Assembly (NCBI GenBank): GCA_002361775.1
Contig: DETV01000009.1
Location: forward strand, 10,546-59,550
Length of the DNA stretch: 49,005 nt
From: Eubacterium sp. UBA3279
Lineage (GTDB): Bacteria; Bacillota; Clostridia; Lachnospirales; Lachnospiraceae
Direction of reading: 5' to 3'
In this document: positions 34,401 through 41,772 of the stretch, piece after piece
Layout: each line of letters opens with the position of its first letter
Numbering within the stretch: position 1 is the stretch's first letter
The notes under the pieces: generated by a model
The model's database searches: none
Seen by the model: the letters and a program-made list of their open reading frames with translations, nothing else
Told to the model about the DNA's origin: nothing
Made by a program: the position numbers and the translations under genes

Positions 34401-34827
34401 TTTCCATACGAAATTCAGTTTCCAGAATAAATACTCCACGATTTTCAGCACATACTGTATATCTGGGCGCTCCAATCCATTCTGCCTCCTCCCAGGCATC
34501 CATTTCCGGATTCATCAATCCGGTCTCAAAAAAAGCATCTTTTTTCCCTTCATTTCCATGATTATCCCATACCACTACTTTTACATGATATAAAGTACAC
34601 GGTTCCAGCTCTTCTCCTTCATAACAGATCCCTTTTGATTCTCTTGTTTCCAGTTTCTGGCTGTCCCATACACATATTTCTTCTCTCCACACCTGAACCC
34701 GGCAGGCTGTTTGTATTGTATTCCTTTCCTCAGCCTCCAAAAGCCAGGAAAACCTTGGTTTCTTTTCATCCAATCCCAGAGGATTTTTCTGGTATTCTAT
34801 AAATACCTCCTTGATTCTCAAACTCAT
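31498..34827 (-). CDS. Alpha-L-rhamnosidase, glycoside hydrolase family 78
   Basis: A 1109-residue multi-domain GH78 enzyme removing terminal alpha-L-rhamnose. N-terminal FnIII-like segment (KNPLGLDEKKPRFSWLLEAE), then a lectin/DUF1080-like insertion around residues 135-320 (ILETEFRMEKGFGRAGVVFG, RTLNPRGNN). The rhamnosidase sandwich carries LYITSRGIYDCRING and GWWSEAQTF. The (alpha/alpha)6 barrel signature NIPTDCPQRNERMGWAGDTH lies near residue 718, followed by GPLGDWLAPEETD and TIWEHWDSY. A C-terminal beta domain closes the protein (TRGSVASPYGVIRAGW). No signal peptide. The start follows AAAGGAG; an in-frame Met 12 codons upstream lacks it. Intact, unlike the second GH78-like gene in the window. 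Confidence 0.9.
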   Translation of the reverse strand: MSLRIKEVFIEYQKNPLGLDEKKPRFSWLLEAEERNTIQTACRVQVWREEICVWDSQKLETRESKGICYEGEELEPCTLYHVKVVVWDNHGNEGKKDAFFETGLMNPEMDAWEEAEWIGAPRYTVCAENRGVFILETEFRMEKGFGRAGVVFGAKDFRLLDHTKNELGLEGENFIRFECNLEEDIPKLDIYRVGYAPEDKEEVPFASVELVNFQGEDKVPVITRENMGEFHKLRIEVDGNNSMTYVDDILVDAVEQKEFWGTKLIGRTLNPRGNNDVLTYPRLNEIGFFAKDTKAFFKNITVRNMRQPSREFIRETPEGNINKKKSIFSGKLPVEEGCFVAENVQVTADPSSTSIPMLRTVVKVDKNKKLVKARLYITSRGIYDCRINGKEITERLLAPGITQYDKRINYQTYDITEKLQAGENGVGVTLASGWWSEAQTFTVRNYNYFGDKESLLAKIVFTYEDGTREVRVTNTKDWKYYGEGPYIYSGFFAGEIYDARKEDIYEKYSMGDFDDSQWESPQVIEPVPIDKFRAMPPGFGRSWPAVNQGKTKLIGEYDAPVYVVEKRKARTRKEQEPGVYIYDLEQEMAGVPRITFHEKEGTKVIIRYAEVLYPDMEEYAGNEGKMMLENYRDATSTDIYICSGKEEEIFQPRFTFHGYRYIEISGVENPPKAEEVESLQYSSVTDFQGSFQSDHQLLNRFAENVQWSQKCNFINIPTDCPQRNERMGWAGDTHVFCHTALHNSNLKQFYERNLQAMADLQTPEGQFPEIAPVGGGFGGITYECATIFMAWELYEQYGDIRTLERFYPGMKKYMDYMKDKGLPGKGDMTKVGPLGDWLAPEETDLQLLWNAFYYKEAYLMSKIAGVLGRKEDEEKYKALAKKVRDFWNRTFIDPETGKTRDFEGNNCDTQCSYALGLEYGVIKDREKAQEHLLRKTRELHHTVGTGFFGTGLLNLALTHMGQTKDAYKLMLQTAFPSWLYPVTQGATTIWEHWDSYTEEKGFGGQNAMNSFNHYSLGSVLSWIYQVVLGIQREEQYPGYEHFVLKPEFGPLSFTRGSVASPYGVIRAGWEKEGEKIIYHCEIPVNTEAALYLPGGKIKELGSGIYDIEI

Positions 34828-34870
34828 AATACATTCTCCTTTATAAACTTCCGCACTTAACACATACTCA

Positions 34871-34900
34871 TTTCACAAAATACCTGTCATGCCTGTGAAA
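34871..34900. promoter_or_regulatory. Inverted repeat upstream of the GH78 gene
   Basis: TTTCACA (34871-34877) and TGTGAAA (34894-34900), 16 bases apart, lie about 45-75 bases upstream of the rhamnosidase start. It may be an operator. No clear -10/-35 pair was found next to it. Confidence 0.3.
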
Positions 34901-35160
34901 AAGACATACCCTGTTTTACTTTTGATAATAACATTTTACCACCAGGACATCTGCTATTTTTATGACCGGAATTGTTTATTTTATGACCTTAATTGCAGAT
35001 AACTCTCTATATATTTTAAACTTTAGCGGATAAATTTCCCTGTCTCTTGCCTAACTTATTTCCTTTTGCCTCTTGCCTACTCCCAATATCAGGTAAATAC
35101 TATTAGCATCTCTGCCGTGTCCATTTTATAAGATGCATTTTATATCGCTTTTGGGGGATT

Positions 35161-35319
35161 GGCTATATACAGACAACGACTCTTCTCTATGCCCACAAAA
35201 ACCCTTTTTTACGGGATGGATTTCACCCTCTTACTTGCTATATGCCCAAAACACAGAAAAAAACTCCTTTTTTCTGCGATTTTTGGGCATATACAGAGAT
35301 CATATCTTCCCTATGCCCA
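35161..35319. repeat. Direct repeats with TATGCCCA motifs in a gene-free stretch
   Basis: GGCTATATACAGA followed by CTATGCCCA (35161-35195) recurs imperfectly at 35285-35319 (GGGCATATACAGA ... CTATGCCCA). The motif TATGCCCA or its complement appears repeatedly here, including in the inverted repeat between the copies. The stretch 34901-35508 holds no credible gene; AT-rich short frames look like chance. Confidence 0.55.
35239..35293. repeat. 55-base inverted repeat
   Basis: Left arm TATATGCCCAAAA and CAGAAAAAA; right arm TTTTTTCTG and TTTTGGGCATATA; loop CTCC, with short unpaired bulges (CA / CGAT). The arms could form a long hairpin in RNA or a cruciform. No T tract follows outside the arms. 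It could be a miniature mobile element or the stem of a small RNA; nothing in the sequence decides. Confidence 0.7.
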
Positions 35320-35508
35320 TTCATCACTGAAAGTATGGTTTACAAATCTCTCTTTTTCTGGAAAATAACGGCTGAAGTGCCTTGAATTGATACTTTAAGA
35401 GTAATTTTCTTGAAAATAATACTTTTTAACGGTTTTTCACGGAAAAATATTCTTTTTCCGTGAAAAACCAGTTTCATATACAAACAGCACCATTCATATC
35501 ATTATTTT

Positions 35509-35734
35509 TTATTCCCCCAATCGGAATCTTGCTGCATTTTCTGTCCTGCTGCTGTCTCCGATCCACACTTTAAATTCTCCCGGTTCCCTTCCCACTGTTC
35601 CATCTGTACCTGGGGAATATCAATCATCGCCCGGCTGGTAGCCTCTCCACTCTGAAGATAATCTGGAGCATCTGATCTACTTTTTCTTTCAACGACATTT
35701 CCTGTAGCAATTCTTTTAATTCTTCCTGCTGCAT
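35509..35734 (-). pseudogene. Tiny relic of a glycoside hydrolase family 3 gene
   Basis: The start encodes MQQEELKELLQEMSLKEKVD QMLQ, a typical GH3 N-terminus. After a short joint another frame reads SGEATSRAMIDIPQVQMEQW, and a third reads REPGEFKVWIGDSSRTENAA RFRLGE, the end of a GH3 fibronectin-III domain. About 2 kb of the middle is gone and frames are shifted. It lies 16 bases after the ABC exporter operon on the same strand, so the intact gene was probably co-transcribed with it. Confidence 0.75.
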
Positions 35735-35750
35735 ACGTATCCATCCCGAG

Positions 35751-37574
35751 TTACTTTAAAACTTTCTTTGCCGATTCCTCCATAAACTGTTTGCTATATA
35801 ACTGATAATAATAGCCTTTTGCCTTCAGTAATTCTTTATGTGTTCCCTGTTCTACCACTTTTCCGTCTTTTACTACCAGAATCACATCTGCTTTTCGGAT
35901 AGTGGAAAGACGATGGGCGATCAGAAAAGAAGTTCTTCCTTCCAAAAGTTTTTCTGTAGCATTTTGAATTAACTGTTCCGTCTGTGTATCAATAGAAGAA
36001 GTTGCTTCATCTAACACAAATATTCTCGGATCTGCAAGTACCGCCCGGGCAAAAGAAATCAACTGTTTTTCTCCGGTGGAAAGCAAATCACCGCCTTCTC
36101 CCACATCACTGGAATATCCATGCTCCAGTTTTGCCACTACCTGATCCGCTGAAACTGCTTTTGCCGCCGCTTTCACCTGTTCATCTGTAGCGTTGAGATT
36201 TCCATAACGGATATTGTCCATAACTGTACCGGAAAACAGATGCGGATTTTGCAGCACGTATCCTATATTGCTGTGCAGCCACAACTGACTGCGTTCCCGA
36301 TAATCTTTTCCATCAATCAATATATGACCCTGTGTCGGTTCAAAGAAACGACAGGCCAGATTTACCAGTGTACTTTTTCCTGCTCCTGTTTCCCCTACAA
36401 TAGCAACTGTAGTTCCCGCAGGAACCTTCAGATTAAAGTGCTTCAGCACCTCCTCATTTCCATCCGGATATCGGAAGGATACGTCTTTAAATTCAATATC
36501 TCCCTTCAGTTCTTCCCAGTTTTCTTTTTTGGGGAAAAATGCATCTCCGTATTTTTCTTCTACTTCCGGTGTATCTACAATCTGTGGTTCCTGTTCCAGA
36601 AGCCCTGTCACTCTCTCAATATTTGCCTGAGCAGAAATAACCTCCGCAATATTTCTTGCCAACTGCTGGATTGGTTCAAAAATTCCCACTGCATAGGAGG
36701 AAAATGCTGACAAAGTTCCGATCATCATCAAATCATCCAGAACCATTTTTCCCCCTTTTGCCAGAACAATGGCAGTAGCCAGAGAACTGAAAAACAATAC
36801 CAGAGGCAGATAAATCGCTGACAACCTGGCTGCTTTCACCCCGGCTGTCCTCATTTCCTGAGTAATTTCCCGAAAACCTTCTGCATTTTTCTCTTCAATT
36901 ACCAGAGTTTTCGATGTTTTCGCTCCCATGATTCCTTCATTGTAAGCGCTGGTAATCTTGGAATTGATTTTTCTAACCTTTCGATTCCATTTCAGTATCC
37001 TGTTCTGAAAATATACGGTAAGTATGGCAATAGCCGGTACAATCAACATAACGATCAGCGCCAGTTTCCAATTCAATACGGCCATTGCCACAAATACTCC
37101 TGCGACGTAGGTAAATGCCCATAACATATCCACCAGATTCCAGGCAACCAGACCGGCAATCCTGTTGGTATCATTCATTACTCTGGCTAAAATATACCCC
37201 ACCGGCGTCACGTTATAATACGAAAAAGATAATGTCTGAAGATGCACGAAACAGGCTCTTTTCATATCCCGTCCCATCTGCATCTCAATTCGGATATTTC
37301 CTCTGGTAAATGCGATTACACTGGCTGTCTGCAAGGCGATCACCACCAGATAAACCACTGCAAATATGGGTAATCCCTGTATACTTCCTGTTTCTATAAA
37401 ATTATCAATTGCATACCTTTGAAATAATGGAAGAGCAATATCCACCGCCGAACAAAACAAATTCAATAAGATAACCATCCATACAACCTTACGGAATGGT
37501 TTCAGAAACGGCAGCACCTTTTTCCATATTTTTATATCAAAGGACTTTGTATACTCCTGTTCATCGTAACTCAT
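35751..37574 (-). CDS. ABC exporter half-transporter, second subunit
   Basis: A 607-residue protein with six transmembrane helices (about 30-320) and a C-terminal ATPase domain. Walker A is GETGAGKSTL, the Q-loop QNPHLFSGT, and Walker B FVLDEATSSID with the catalytic Glu. The signature is LSTGEKQ, not LSGGQ. It pairs with the upstream subunit (37571), whose signature is canonical but whose Walker B ends in Asp; the pair therefore has one consensus and one degenerate ATP site, as in heterodimeric exporters such as BmrCD, LmrCD and TM287/288. The start overlaps the partner's stop (ATGA). Probable multidrug or peptide export. Confidence 0.92.
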   Translation of the reverse strand: MSYDEQEYTKSFDIKIWKKVLPFLKPFRKVVWMVILLNLFCSAVDIALPLFQRYAIDNFIETGSIQGLPIFAVVYLVVIALQTASVIAFTRGNIRIEMQMGRDMKRACFVHLQTLSFSYYNVTPVGYILARVMNDTNRIAGLVAWNLVDMLWAFTYVAGVFVAMAVLNWKLALIVMLIVPAIAILTVYFQNRILKWNRKVRKINSKITSAYNEGIMGAKTSKTLVIEEKNAEGFREITQEMRTAGVKAARLSAIYLPLVLFFSSLATAIVLAKGGKMVLDDLMMIGTLSAFSSYAVGIFEPIQQLARNIAEVISAQANIERVTGLLEQEPQIVDTPEVEEKYGDAFFPKKENWEELKGDIEFKDVSFRYPDGNEEVLKHFNLKVPAGTTVAIVGETGAGKSTLVNLACRFFEPTQGHILIDGKDYRERSQLWLHSNIGYVLQNPHLFSGTVMDNIRYGNLNATDEQVKAAAKAVSADQVVAKLEHGYSSDVGEGGDLLSTGEKQLISFARAVLADPRIFVLDEATSSIDTQTEQLIQNATEKLLEGRTSFLIAHRLSTIRKADVILVVKDGKVVEQGTHKELLKAKGYYYQLYSKQFMEESAKKVLK

Positions 37575-39430
37575 ACATTCCCTCCCTTCTCAGGATTTTC
37601 CTGTGTATCTCCCTCAAAGATTTCTTTTCTGTCTTCACTGTTCATCTGAATATCATAAATCGCCTTATAGATTCCTTCCTGACGAATCAGCTCATCATGG
37701 GTTCCCATCTGTGCCACTTTTCCGTCATCCAGAACCATAATACAATCTGCATGCATCAGAGTTGTGATTCTGTGAGAAATCAAAATCACTGTAGCCTTTC
37801 CCATTTTTTCCTGTAATGCTTCTCTGATCTTTGCATCTGTTTCCGCATCTACTGCAGAAAGAGAATCGTCAAACACCATAATCGGAGCCTTCTGCATCAG
37901 CATCCGGGCAATAGCTACTCTCTGTTTTTGCCCACCGGAAAGTGTTACTCCTCGTTCACCCACAATGGTATCATAGCCATGATGGAAATTTCGGATGGAT
38001 TCATCCACACAGGCAATCCGCGCTGCTGCAAAAACCTCTTCATCATTTCTTTCTTCCTGGGTAATCGCTATATTTTCTCCAATACCTCTGGAAAACAAAA
38101 ACGGCTCCTGAAGCACCATTCCTATATTCTTTCTCAGATAGCCTCTGTTGATCTGAGAAATATCCACACCCCCAATTGTAATGCGTCCTGCATCTTCAGG
38201 AAGATCATATAATCGATTTAACAGGTGTACCAATGTTGACTTTCCACTTCCTGTTCCTCCGAGAATCGCAAAGGTTTTCCCTGCGGGAATGGTAAAATCC
38301 ACATCCTTCAAAACCGGATAGCCTGTGCCATAAGAAAAGTTAATATGCTCGAATCGAATATCCTGATCCATTGGAGGTTCCAGCGGATTTTCCGGTTCTT
38401 CTTCCTCCCGGGCATCCAAAATATAAGCTACACGGTCTATGGAAACACCCGCTTTACTCATATCAGAAAGAATCCTTCCCAAACTTCGCACCGGCCAGAT
38501 CAGCGTGGCATTATAAGATACAAACGCAAGAAATTCTCCCAGGGTAATTCCTCCGTTTACTGCCGTCACCACACCCATACAAATAACAGCAAGCACCTGA
38601 ATACCCGTGATCAAATCACCCATACCCCAGTAAGCGCTCATCAATTTTCCTAATTGAATCCACAGATTAGAAAATGTTTCGTTTTTCTCATCAAATCGGT
38701 CAATTTCAAATTTTTCTTTTCCAAAGGCGCGGACAACTCTCACTCCCGTAAGATTTTCCTGAACCACATTAGATAAGGCTCCTTCTGCCTCATCTGCCAC
38801 CTGAAATCTTCTGGCAATCTTGGAATAGAAAAATCCTGAATAACCAATCACCACCGGTATAAACACCAGCGCCACCAAAGAAATCTTTACATTCATGGAA
38901 AACATGATTCCCATGTACAAAACAATTAAAAATACAATTCGGAACACTTCCACCATCTGATTACATACAAAATTCCGGACAACCTCCACGTCAGAAGTAC
39001 ATCTTTGAATAATCTCTCCTGTCTGATGCTTTACATGCCAGGAAAATGGCAGTTTTTGTATATGTTCATACAATTGATCCCGAATACTCTTTACAAATCC
39101 TTCAGAACCCTTTGCCATCTCCATCTTTGTCACATAATTACATATTCCGGACAATACGGAAGCAGCCATAATTCCTCCTCCGGCCAGCAAAAGAGCATAC
39201 CAGCCGTTTTGCCGCAGTTGTTCAAGCCGAAGCGCATCCACCAACCACCCGGGAAGCTGCCAATCAGCCCCCCCAATCACTGAATCCACAGAAATCCTTA
39301 CAATCTGAGGGGTCAGTGCATTAAATACTGTATTCAGCATAGAAAAAATGAATACCAGTACAAACATATGCAGATTTCCCTTCAGAAATCGGGATATCAA
39401 TTTCAATTTACCCGTTTTTTTCTGTTCCAT
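37571..39430 (-). CDS. ABC exporter half-transporter, first subunit
   Basis: A 619-residue half-transporter with six helices (about 15-310) and an ATPase domain. Walker A is GGTGSGKSTL, the signature LSGGQKQR, and Walker B MVFDDSLSAVD with Asp instead of the catalytic Glu, marking the degenerate-site subunit. I start it at MEQKKTGKLK behind GAGGAGGAAG; an in-frame Met 22 codons upstream would lie inside the attenuator hairpin. It is preceded by a terminator, a leader peptide and a promoter (39465-39750), suggesting expression controlled by ribosome stalling, as known for bmrBCD of Bacillus subtilis. Confidence 0.92.
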   Translation of the reverse strand: MEQKKTGKLKLISRFLKGNLHMFVLVFIFSMLNTVFNALTPQIVRISVDSVIGGADWQLPGWLVDALRLEQLRQNGWYALLLAGGGIMAASVLSGICNYVTKMEMAKGSEGFVKSIRDQLYEHIQKLPFSWHVKHQTGEIIQRCTSDVEVVRNFVCNQMVEVFRIVFLIVLYMGIMFSMNVKISLVALVFIPVVIGYSGFFYSKIARRFQVADEAEGALSNVVQENLTGVRVVRAFGKEKFEIDRFDEKNETFSNLWIQLGKLMSAYWGMGDLITGIQVLAVICMGVVTAVNGGITLGEFLAFVSYNATLIWPVRSLGRILSDMSKAGVSIDRVAYILDAREEEEPENPLEPPMDQDIRFEHINFSYGTGYPVLKDVDFTIPAGKTFAILGGTGSGKSTLVHLLNRLYDLPEDAGRITIGGVDISQINRGYLRKNIGMVLQEPFLFSRGIGENIAITQEERNDEEVFAAARIACVDESIRNFHHGYDTIVGERGVTLSGGQKQRVAIARMLMQKAPIMVFDDSLSAVDAETDAKIREALQEKMGKATVILISHRITTLMHADCIMVLDDGKVAQMGTHDELIRQEGIYKAIYDIQMNSEDRKEIFEGDTQENPEKGGNV

Positions 39431-39464
39431 AATCTTCCTCCTCTTCAAATCTTTTGAATTGCAT

Positions 39465-39493
39465 AAAAAAATGCCCCTGGTTACCCAGAAGCA
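39465..39493 (-). terminator. Attenuator terminator before the ABC exporter operon
   Basis: On the minus strand TGCTTCTGG / CCAGGGGCA (two G-U pairs, loop GTAA) is followed by six or more T residues. It lies between the leader peptide and the exporter start (39430), in the operon's own direction, so it should block expression unless prevented. GCAGGTAAT (39514-39522 on minus) could pair with ATTGCCTGC inside the leader reading frame (39596-39604), an alternative stem that a stalled ribosome might expose or hide (inference). Confidence 0.8.
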
Positions 39494-39571
39494 CATTTTC
39501 TCTACTGATAAAAATTACCTGCCGCAAAATCACCGACAAAACACGCACTTTTCCACGCACTTATTTTTTCT

Positions 39572-39685
39572 TTAACTCTGCGTTACATAGGAATAGCAGG
39601 CAATATGACCTCTGAATCTCCATCCTGTCACTGTATATGATTTTATATTTTTCATCACGATTGATGTATTGATTAAGTTTCTCAT
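39572..39685 (-). CDS. 37-residue leader peptide of the ABC exporter operon
   Basis: A short open frame with a near-perfect ribosome binding site (AAAGGAGG, seven bases before ATG). It encodes MRNLINTSIVMKNIKSYTVT followed by GWRFRGHIACYSYVTQS. It is not secreted-looking (no hydrophobic core) and not similar to a known family that I recognise. It lies between a good promoter and a terminator that precedes the exporter genes, the order expected for a ribosome-mediated attenuation leader. A small functional or antimicrobial peptide exported by the transporter is the alternative, but there is no double-Gly leader. Confidence 0.7.
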   Translation of the reverse strand: MRNLINTSIVMKNIKSYTVTGWRFRGHIACYSYVTQS

Positions 39686-39721
39686 TTGCCTGCCTCCTTT
39701 CTTTTTTATAATTGTTTAAAC

Positions 39722-39750
39722 AGTATAGCTCTGAAATTTTATAAAGTCAA
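39722..39750 (-). promoter_or_regulatory. Promoter of the leader peptide and ABC exporter operon
   Basis: On the minus strand TTGACT (39745-39750), 17-base spacer, TATACT (39722-39727). The palindrome GTTTAAAC (39714-39721) follows directly at the expected start of transcription and could bind a repressor. Bases 39751-39868 show no gene. Confidence 0.75.
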
Positions 39751-39868
39751 TAGGTTTGAATAATGGTATTTTTCACAATATTTTTATCAAATTTCCGTTA
39801 TTCTAACGAAATTTCAGAAATATGATTTATATAACTATTCATCAGTATACTGTGAGAGTACTGAACAA

Positions 39869-41772
39869 TTACGATTTTATTATGCAGCTTCCTTTTTCTA
39901 CTCCGTCTGCTGTGACCGTAATTTTAGTTTCTCCCTCTGTTTTGCTTTTCATAATTATCACAGCCGTTCCCCGATACAAATGACATTCTTTTGCCGTAAT
40001 ATGATCCTCCGTACAGGGATTTCCGCTTCCCACTGCCACAAATGTTCCTGCTCCGGATACATCCACATGAATTTCCCGTTCCTCGTGAGTCAGTCGATTT
40101 CCCTCTTCGTCTTCAAGAATCACCCTCACGTAAGCCAGATCTTTCCCATCTGCTTTTACTTCTGTATCTTCCGGGATCAGCAACAACCTGTATGGCGTTC
40201 CCGGAGTTACCAGACGACAGCGGCTGATTTCTTTTCCGTCCTGGTAAACAATTCCTTCCAGTGTTCCCGGAGTATAACAAATATCCATAGAAGCCATCAA
40301 TCTGTCCATTTTCTTTCTTCCCTGACTTTCTCCGTTTAAAATAAACTCTGCCTCATCTCCTGCTCCATAGATATCCACTTTCACCGGTTTTCCCAACCAA
40401 CATTCCTCAAAATACCAACAATCGTTCACATCATACCAATGCCAGTCTGTTCCCTTAAATTTTTCTCCAAAATGTTTGGGATGAGTGGTAAAAATTCCTG
40501 ATTTTTCCCTGTTTCCCCACATAATCTCTCTATACACAGATTGGGGTCTTTGTTCTCCTGTAAGATCAATATCCGACTGCCAGGAGGTTCTCCATGGATA
40601 CGGAGTCATAAAAGAAAACTCTTCCTGATCTTTTTCCCAGTAAACCTTTCCTACTCCTACTTCACCCATATAATCCACTGCTGCCCAGATACAGTCTCCG
40701 ATTACATATGGCAGATTTTCCACTTTCTGCCAGAAATCATATGTTGTAAAAGAGTGGGTTTCTGTTCCCAACATTACTCTTTTTGGAAACATTTCATGAC
40801 TCTCCTCATAAATATCTTTGAGATAATTATATCCCACAATATCCAACGGTTCACAAAACTCTTTTGTAACTTCATTCCAGACAGAATTATCCTGAAGCAG
40901 ATTCACTTCAAAATTACTTCCCTCTTCTTCATCTTTTTCCCATTTAACCGGAAACCGTTTTCTGCATCCGCTTCTATCCTGCGGATTCCAAAAATATCCT
41001 CTGCCACATCCTGAATGGTTCCTTCTGTTTTCAAAGTTATCCGGTAGGTATACAGATACGGATCTTCCAGATTCCATAAATGTGGATTATCCACAGTGAG
41101 CTTACAAATTTTCTTCTGTTTTCCACAAAGTTTCAGAGAATCATCCACTTTTGCAACTACTTTTTTATTTTCATCCAAAACAGAATATTCTACTTCAATC
41201 TGCTGTTCTTTATCTGTTCCCGTAAATTCTGCTTCTACATTCACAACCGCATATTCCGGTGTGATTTCCGGTGTTGTCACAAATATATCCCAGGGTTTCA
41301 CATGAACGGGATTCCCCACCCATAGGCATACATCCCGGTAAAGACCTCCGCCGCTGTACCATCTGGTGGAAGGCTGACGACTCTGAGTGATCAGCTTCAA
41401 TTTATTTTTCCTGCCATCAAATCGCAGGGCATGAGTGATATCCGCCTGATAAGGAATATATCCATTGGGATGCATTCCCACCAATTCATTATTTACAAGA
41501 ATTTCCAGGTTCATGTATGCTCCATCCACATCCATGAGAACAGTTTTTCCTTTCCATTCTCCCGGTATCTCCAGATTTTTCTTATACACTCCCTGCCCGT
41601 TTCCAAAATATCCGTTTGCCGGTCCGCCCGGAGTGTCCGCGCTTCTTGGCTTTCCTACAATAAAATCATGGGGCAGATCAACAGAAATCCCTTTCTTCTG
41701 TTCAAACACAAAACTATTGCTTTCTTCACTTTCATAAAACATCCAGTCTTTATCCAAGTCAATTCTCTTCAT
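39869..41772 (-). pseudogene. Glycoside hydrolase family 2 gene broken by an internal deletion
   Basis: The 5' part (to about 40930) encodes a GH2 sugar-binding domain and Ig-like domain: VDLPHDFIVGKPRSADTPGG, TRWYSGGGLYRDVCLWVG, and up to GFRLNGKK at the barrel entrance. The frame then stops. In another frame the 3' part resumes at EGSNFEVNLLQDNSVWNEV, keeps LDIVGYNYL, MLGTETHSFTTYDFW (likely nucleophile Glu) and the C-terminal Ig-like domains (FILNGESQG; VDVSGAGTFVAVGSGNP). About 180 residues with the acid/base Asn-Glu motif are missing. GATGAAG at the joint may be the short homology used. Start at MKRIDLDKDW, six bases after AGGAGGG. It overlaps the GH78-like gene. Confidence 0.85.

Noticed and set aside
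35133..35368. Short open frames on the plus strand in the gap before the ABC operon
   Set aside because: They run through the inverted and direct repeats, have no ribosome binding site, and show no protein-like motif.
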